From: Holothuria scabra | Taxonomy: Eukaryota > Echinodermata > Holothuroidea > Aspidochirotida > Holothuriidae | NCBI GenBank assembly: GCA_037179385.1 | Contig: CM074185.1 | Span: 13,834,866-13,898,865 of the forward strand | Direction: 5' to 3' | DNA: 64,000 bases | Part shown: in pieces, positions 58,281 to 64,000 of the stretch | Layout: each line of letters starts with the position of its first letter | How positions within the stretch are numbered: the first letter of the stretch is position 1 | Notes under the pieces: model-generated | What the model was told of the DNA's origin: nothing | Database searches by the model: none | What the model saw: the letters and a program-made list of their open reading frames with translations, nothing else | Translations under genes and position numbers: made by a program

Positions 58281-59354
58281 TAACGTTACTCGTTATCCAC
58301 AGAGCACAAATTAGTTAGTATCAATGTGGTCATTTTGTGATAGGCATTCATTTTTTCAATCATCTGCAGTAGGCCCAGGCTACTAGGCACAGGCTAGGCC
58401 TAACGTTAGGCCAAGGCTAAGTTGTAACTTGTACAACTTGTGACTAACGTTAACAATGCTTCGTTACACAGTGAAGTTAGCCTAGCCTAGGCTAAGTAAG
58501 GAAAAGCCTAACGTTAGGCATAGTATTAAGCAGCCTAACTTAGTAACGTAACATGCCTCCCAATTGACCAACATTTCGCGGGTTTGACCTGCATTTGAAC
58601 ACCCAAATGCGCTGACCCGCCCATCCCTATGAAAAACCAGCATTTCAAATCTCTGAAGTAATCTTACTTAGGCTAGCCTAATGTTTACGTTAGAACTTAG
58701 CCTCAAAGTTGGAGGTCTAGAGAAACATGCAAATTAACAAATAGGCTGTGGGTAGGCCTAACGTTAGGGGCCTAATTCAGCATGCCAACAATTAAATTCA
58801 GTAAATGGTATCTCACAGCATACCCAACTCAGTGCTGTAGGTAGGGTTGTCGCACGCTCACAGAAATTTTCTCCAAAATTCTCGCGGAACTACTTACACC
58901 CAAACACGAAGTTGCTAAAACAGTGTGTTTAAAAACTGAATTTACGACACCCAAAATTGTTGAAATTTTGCCTACACTGTAAAAGAAGTACACCAAAGAC
59001 ATATTTCTACTATAATATTTCACCAATTAAGCTTTAAAACAAAAAGAAGAAAAAATATGTTACAGTTTCTAACGATCCCTTTGAAGCATCGTTGCATCAG
59101 TCAAATTCTTGAAGTTTGATATTTTTCATGTAGTCGTATTTTTAGTGCGACAACCCTACTCTAGGTACGTAGATGATGCCTAGACCTAGGCCCAATGTGT
59201 ACTGTCACAGGAGTAACCATAGTCAAAATACCCCACCTCAGTGAAATTGAAAAGAGCAATCCTTGATACAGATTCCTAGTGAATGATATTCGGTAGGGAT
59301 ATTTCCTCCTTGTCATAGTCGAAGTGAATTCAAATCTGCGGATGAGCACTTTTC

Positions 59355-59660
59355 TTTAAAGGCATATTTTCATCATCCCAAACAGTTCCAATTCTCCCAA
59401 CCTACTTCCTTCCAGCCCCTCTCACATTTATCTAAAACTCATCTTTATCCAGACACAATCCTTGTTTATTGCTTTATGGCATGTCCCAGTGGCCATACAA
59501 GTCCATAATGTGTAATCAAGACACTCTCAGTGCCCATGCTGTGTAATTTAGCTATGATGCATTGTTTGAATGTGATGCCAATCAATGAGCTGAACCAATT
59601 GAGAGTTTTGATATATGTATACTGAAACTGTAGTTTAGGGTGACGAATGACTGCCTTTAA
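59355..59660 (-). mobile_element. TTAAAGG-type MITE, full copy (minus orientation)
   Basis: Inverted, nearly identical partner of 56350-56654. The 110-codon frame at 59466-59798 reads largely through this element and is not a gene. Confidence 0.8.
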
Positions 59661-60253
59661 GGTTTTTGAGAACGAAGCATATGTGACATCCAGATTGGAA
59701 AGTTCGTGAGTCTGGAAGTGTTTAGCTGTGCAGTATGGCAACTGACAACTGCAGTGGTGCAAAGCAAGTTTGATGACACTTTCGTAATTTATTGGCAAAG
59801 AAGTTACCTCTGCCGAAAATCTTGAAAGCGTATCTCAGAAAAGTCTTAACTCTGTACATCTGGGTCCCCTACAGGCTACCAATTGTTTTGTTTTGCCAGA
59901 CCATTGTTTGTGAAACTGTATGTACTGTTTCTTATTGTAAGCATGTAGAAGGCATGACTGTAGTCAATCCATGTACATAAATACATCAGTAGTTGCCTTC
60001 CCCGCAGAGCTGACTCTGTTTGCTCTGGCCCCTACGTGTAATGCCTTCTCCAGCCAAAGGCTGTTGCGTATCAATTAGCTGCCCTGCCTTAGTGCTAGGT
60101 ATCCATGTATGTAAGTATGTAAGTGCGTACTACGTCCTGTGAACAAAAGTATAGGCATTTCTTTTATCTCTGGCTGTTTTAACTTTTACAGATGTACGTA
60201 CATAGACTGACTGCTAGATAGTACACATGTACAGTGCATACTGGCATATATAT

Positions 60254-60439
60254 CAGGGAATAATTTAGCATTCAAATTTTGCATAGCAGTTTTGAAGATT
60301 TTTGAGGTATTTCACACATTGTTTGTGAAAGTGCAAGGGTTATGCACAAAAAAAATTGCTACACAATTTCTAATTTGTGTAGCAACTTGGCCTGTTTGTG
60401 TAGCAAATTGCGATGCCATACTGGATAAATTATTCCCTG
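60254..60439. mobile_element. MITE with CAGGGAATAATTTA ends
   Basis: The inverted ends CAGGGAATAATTTA are perfect over 14 bases, with TATAT outside both. The interior repeats TTGTGTAGCAA. 186 bp, no gene of its own. Confidence 0.7.
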
Positions 60440-60549
60440 TATATCGCATGCATCATTGGAAGTCGGTGGCTTAAAAACTTGCAAAGTCGGAGGGTGGAAG
60501 GGTAAGCACAATGCCTGGAAAAGGTGATTTCAGGCTATCAAGAAGGGTA

Positions 60550-60616
60550 GTTTTGGCCAAAATTTTCTTGGTACGCTCCGCGCCAACTGATGGTGGCACT
60601 CCGCATAGATAGAACT
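60550..60616 (-). repeat. GCGGAGC-core repeat fragment
   Basis: In complement it reads TCTATGCGGAGTGCCACCAT then GTTGGCGCGGAGCGTACC. The same core lies at 10479, 14311, 24414, 37090, 37430 and 57165. Confidence 0.6.
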
Positions 60617-60699
60617 GGTCACACAATCCTCTTGATCTGTATTAAAATCCCCCGTGCATATTGCAAACTTTCCAATCTGGTATAACAGGGAATAGTCGT

Positions 60700-61090
60700 A
60701 GTCTATCCAGCTGACGAGGAATCCATTTTTTAACTGGATTCCTAGTCCAAGTCAAACCAGCCGATGAGGAATCCACTTTGAACTGGATTCCTAGTCCTAG
60801 TCAAACTTGAACCAGCTGATGAGGAATCCATTTTGAACTGGATTCCTAGTCCTAGTCAAACTTGAACCAGCTGATGCGGAATCCATTTTGAACTGGATTC
60901 CTAGTCCTAGTCAAAGTGGAACCAGCTGAGCAGGATTCCATTTTAAGGTGGATCCCTAGTCCTAGTCAAAGTGAATTGGAATCCATGGATGAGCAGTGGG
61001 ATGATTCAACTGCGACTAGGAATCCTGGATGAGCAGTCTCAAAGTTCCACTGCGACTAGGAATTCTGGATGAGCAGTGGAAATAGTTGAT
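60700..61090 (+). repeat. Tandem repeat, 55-bp unit with internal hairpin
   Basis: Units start near 60711, 60761, 60816, 60871 and 60926. Each has GAGGAATCCATTTTGAACTG and ATTCCTAGTCCTAGTCAAA, so GGAATCCA/TGGATTCC can pair within every unit. The distal part (60980-61085) switches to inverted relatives (GACTAGGAAT.CTGGATGAGC). Confidence 0.85.
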
Positions 61091-61147
61091 GACGGGTATT
61101 TTACAGTTGTACCTTGTTGCAACATCAATATTGGCTAACCTTTGCAG

Positions 61148-61180
61148 CAGTTAGGCTATGGAATATATTCCTGTCACTGG
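61148..61180 (+). other. Candidate 33-base exon
   Basis: It lies between an acceptor (CTAACCTTTGCAG) and a strong donor (CTGG|GTAAGTAG), reading QLGYGIYSCHW in the open frame. No partner exon found. Confidence 0.2.
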
Positions 61181-61876
61181 GTAAGTAGTGTAATAACTTT
61201 GTGCAACGTCATATTCAGTAGCAAAAATGAATGCGCACTCTGCCTGTTAGAGGCAGGGCTTGTCTCTCAGTTTCCCATCAAATGGACGTTCTGGACTGTC
61301 TTGACAGTTCTTCAGGTTCTTTACTGTGTGTTTTCATGGCTAGAAAGCCATGCAAGATGCACAAAGATATACACTGGAAAAGTGTTGTAGCATGGTAAGA
61401 CTATCGCTGACATGTCAAGTTGACGTTTGCGAACTGTACTGGTTCAGTACCAAAATTTAGGGCAACAAGAACGATTGAATATTGTGATAAGGAGAGGCTT
61501 AAGTAATTGCACTTTTTGAGTATCTGAATAATATTATTTTGGCAAATCTCTTTCTAAAATATTTTTCTAGAGGTTACCGCAAAAATTCTGTACCATACTG
61601 AACTTTTTTGGTGGTAACCTAGGGAGGTTATATGTTGACTGATTTGCCAAAAAAGTGCCACCATTTTGAGTGTAGACACTTCTAAAATTCAAAAAATTTT
61701 CAATTAAAATCAAATTTGACCAAGTGGCCTTTGAAAGAGCAGTTTACACTAGTTGGGAAAAATTGAGGGACTGGTCTTGGATGCAAAAAAAATCCACCTT
61801 ACATTGACCCAACCAGGAATCGATCCCCATCCTCTAGATTGCTAAAAGTCACTTTAAGTGTTACTGTACTGTATAT

Positions 61877-62745
61877 TAGGGTTGGGCCGTATACCCATAC
61901 TGACATCAATACCGGTACTAAAGGTACAGGTAATGAGAATACCGAACATGTTTGGTGTGTTACTAATACCGGTTCTTGAAAACTTACCGGTACTCATTAT
62001 ATTCGTCAACAAAAATAACTGTTAGGTTGTGTTGTTGATTAAAATATTAACACAAACATTTGGCAATACCCAGTTTGAAACCAAAATGAAATTATCCTGC
62101 CTTCCGTCCCACAGTATCACCATATATCAGCCCATGCAACACCTTATACAGTATGCAGTATGCACTGTTTAATAGTGCACGCACGGCCCACAGACTGCAA
62201 ATTCTTTATCTCTGGGGAAAATGTACAACCCTTAGTTTAAGTGATCATTCCTTACTTTAAGGGATCTTTCCTTACTGTGGTTTCTTCCTTAGTTCTATGT
62301 AAAACCTCGTTGTTAAGGCTGTGTATGTCCCATATAATCATAACTCATCATAAATTCACACAGTAAGTTGTCTGTATGCACAGTGAAAATCCAGAGTTAA
62401 GGTAAAGGTTGTATTAAAAATGGTGGAATCGATGGAAGGAGAAATGGGTGGATTTATTTTGGTTACTGTAAAGGTTGAGATGAGATACCAGAGTATTAAT
62501 GGAGAATGACTATAAAGAAATGTGGTAAATAAAGTCAGAGAAGAGGTTCCTGAACCACAATTACTGTAACCCAATCAAACATTCACCTGCATTAATGTGC
62601 AAGATAATGTGGGGGCCATGTGTGGCTTAGGTTCCTTTCCACCCGACTTTCCTACCCAAGAGTTGAGAACCGGTACAGCCTCAATACCAGTTCTGTGTGT
62701 TTTACAGTATCGGTACCGATATTTTCACGGTACTGCCCAACCCTA
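61877..62745. mobile_element. hAT-like element with TAGGGTTGGGC ends and perfect 8-bp duplication
   Basis: 869 bp. The ends TAGGGTTGGGC are perfect inverted copies, resembling Ac-type hAT termini. CTGTATAT flanks both sides (61869-61876 and 62746-62753). The sub-terminal regions are rich in TACCGGTA words. No transposase frame. Confidence 0.85.
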
Positions 62746-63278
62746 CTGTATATGGTCTCTATTCACGAGGCCAGCCTGGCTAAAGAGACTTGTGCTTCAG
62801 GTTAGAAAGTAGTACTGTATATTGAGGATCTTTGGTAGGATTTGTGTTATGTTTAGAAATAAATCGTTGATAGGGTACAGTACTGTAGATAATCTTTAAT
62901 CTACTATATTCTGTAGTAACCCTTCTTTCAACACCATTTCTTCAAATACTGCACCCCTGTATCTACTGTACCATAGATCAGCTGTGCTAGGTTAAATGTT
63001 TGCTTTCCTCACAATGATTACAGTTTATTAATTACTGGAAGAAGCTAATTACTTGAAGTGCAAAGTTCAGTTTACATTGTTTGCAAATTACTGTGATCAC
63101 AAACTGCTCCTTTGCTGTGTCAAAGACTAGACCCATAAATGCACAATGCACTATAGAGCTCTATTGAATACAGTACATCCACTGGCTTTGAATTTTGAGG
63201 AATAACTGGGATTGCTTACCATACAGCTGTAACTTAAGTCAAATCACTGTAAGGAGTAAGATTTTGTACACACTTGGT

Positions 63279-63393
63279 GCTCAGCATAAGCAATGGAGTA
63301 TGGGAAAACAAGCCAGTGAGCCACAACTGGAAAATAGGCCCTGGTCAGCTTGACTTGATCCAATCGGTTGGAAACTGGGCTGTAAAACTCCAA
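63279..63393 (+). repeat. Truncated SINE
   Basis: GTGCTCAGCATAAGCAATGG, CCACAACTGGAAAATAGG and GGTTGGAAACTGGGCTGTAA match the SINE body; head missing. Confidence 0.65.
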
Positions 63394-63437
63394 GTACAGT
63401 AACCTAACCTAACATACAGTAAAACAGCACAGGTCTA

Positions 63438-63875
63438 CAGGGTTCAAAATTCGACTTTCCCACTCTAAGGCCAAAATGGCCTTCGTAACCAACAAATTTT
63501 TGGTTAAACGAAGGCCAAAATTCTCTCATTCAAGGCCAAAATGTAATACACTTGTAAGAAGAACAGGACAAGGGATTGTACAGTAGGCTATGAATGATTG
63601 ATTTGCATAGCATGTGAATCAAATATCAACAGAACAGTATGAAAATGAAAGAAATATTGGTTCACATGCACTGCATTGTGATGCTCCTGCAAAAATGAAA
63701 TGATGAAAGTATTGCACTCGGTATTTACAGTAGTTCAACACATACAGAGCAGCTTGACTTACACATCGTCAGCCAAAAGTGGCCTTCGATAAGTGTTTGA
63801 AAAATGCCTGTCCAAGGCCAAAACCAAATTTACGGCAGCCATGGCCTCCATGGCCTTCGTGAATTTCAAGGCCTG
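63438..63875. mobile_element. hAT-like MITE with AAGGCCAAAATGGCCTTCG words
   Basis: The ends CAGGGTTCAAAATTCG and, in complement, CAGGCCTTGAAATTCACG are imperfect inverted ends; GGTCTA lies on both sides (63432-63437 and 63876-63881). AAGGCC/GGCCTT palindromic words cluster near both ends. Confidence 0.6.
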
Positions 63876-64000
63876 GGTCTACCACACTCTTTAATTTCCT
63901 GAAGAGTGTGATTTCTAGCACACCTTGAAAATCAAATATAACTCAAGGTCTGCATCCAAATAAGTTAGCAAAATTCTTCTTGCATTATATGTACTGTACA

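Noticed and set aside
59466..59798. 110-codon minus-strand frame
   Set aside because: Two thirds of it is TTAAAGG-type MITE sequence.

Overview
The window reads as nuclear DNA of an intron-bearing marine invertebrate, most likely a deuterostome (echinoderm, hemichordate or cephalochordate). The reasons are a vertebrate-like V-ATPase subunit a exon with GT-AG splice sites, a tRNA-derived SINE family, CR1/Jockey-type LINE sequence, many hAT-like elements with perfect 8-bp target duplications, and repeated TAACGTTA-type palindromes. It is AT-rich and gene-poor. No bacterial operon, CRISPR array, rRNA or functional tRNA gene was seen. The only confidently recognised host coding sequence is the first coding exon of V-ATPase subunit a (minus strand, 1201-1317); that gene runs leftward out of the window, so nearly everything else lies upstream of it.

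Layout: 0.3-6.4 kb holds hAT-like MITEs, SINE copies, a TTAAAGG-type MITE and a 16-17-bp minisatellite. 7.9-8.8 kb is a young tandem array of three 290-291-bp units. 9.9-11.65 kb is a non-autonomous hAT-like element with a perfect 8-bp duplication, followed by a 572-bp foldback element (11.76-12.33 kb). 12.6-14.1 kb holds further MITEs. 16.3-19.0 kb has a TGACCT-rich repeat containing a perfect DR1 site and a block of ATATCTGG motifs. 20.0-22.0 kb is an old, degenerate tandem array. 23.27-25.66 kb is another hAT-like element with a perfect duplication. 26-38 kb is mostly unassigned, with two foldback elements and several MITEs and minisatellites. 56-64 kb holds an inverted MITE pair, a long AT microsatellite, a 55-bp satellite and hAT-like elements.

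The central feature is 38.25-54.22 kb. A CR1/Jockey-type LINE on the minus strand is split in two: its 5' part, with most of the reverse transcriptase, lies at 52299-54202 and its 3' part, with the ORF2 C-terminus and an (ATGAA)-type tail, at 38266-38857. The outer ends carry a 16-bp identical duplication. Between the halves sits a 13,441-bp segment bounded by an imperfect inverted terminal repeat of about 33 bp and a TTTAAA (or TTAA) duplication of LINE sequence; removing it restores the ORF2 reading frame exactly. The segment has no open transposase or polymerase frame. It contains SINE copies, a foldback element and a plausible small spliced plus-strand gene (44826-46018). It looks like a large cargo-type, non-autonomous DNA transposon or mobilised chromosomal segment. 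This is the observation most worth testing.

All exon calls other than V-ATPase and the LINE rest on splice-site and phase reading by eye and are tentative.
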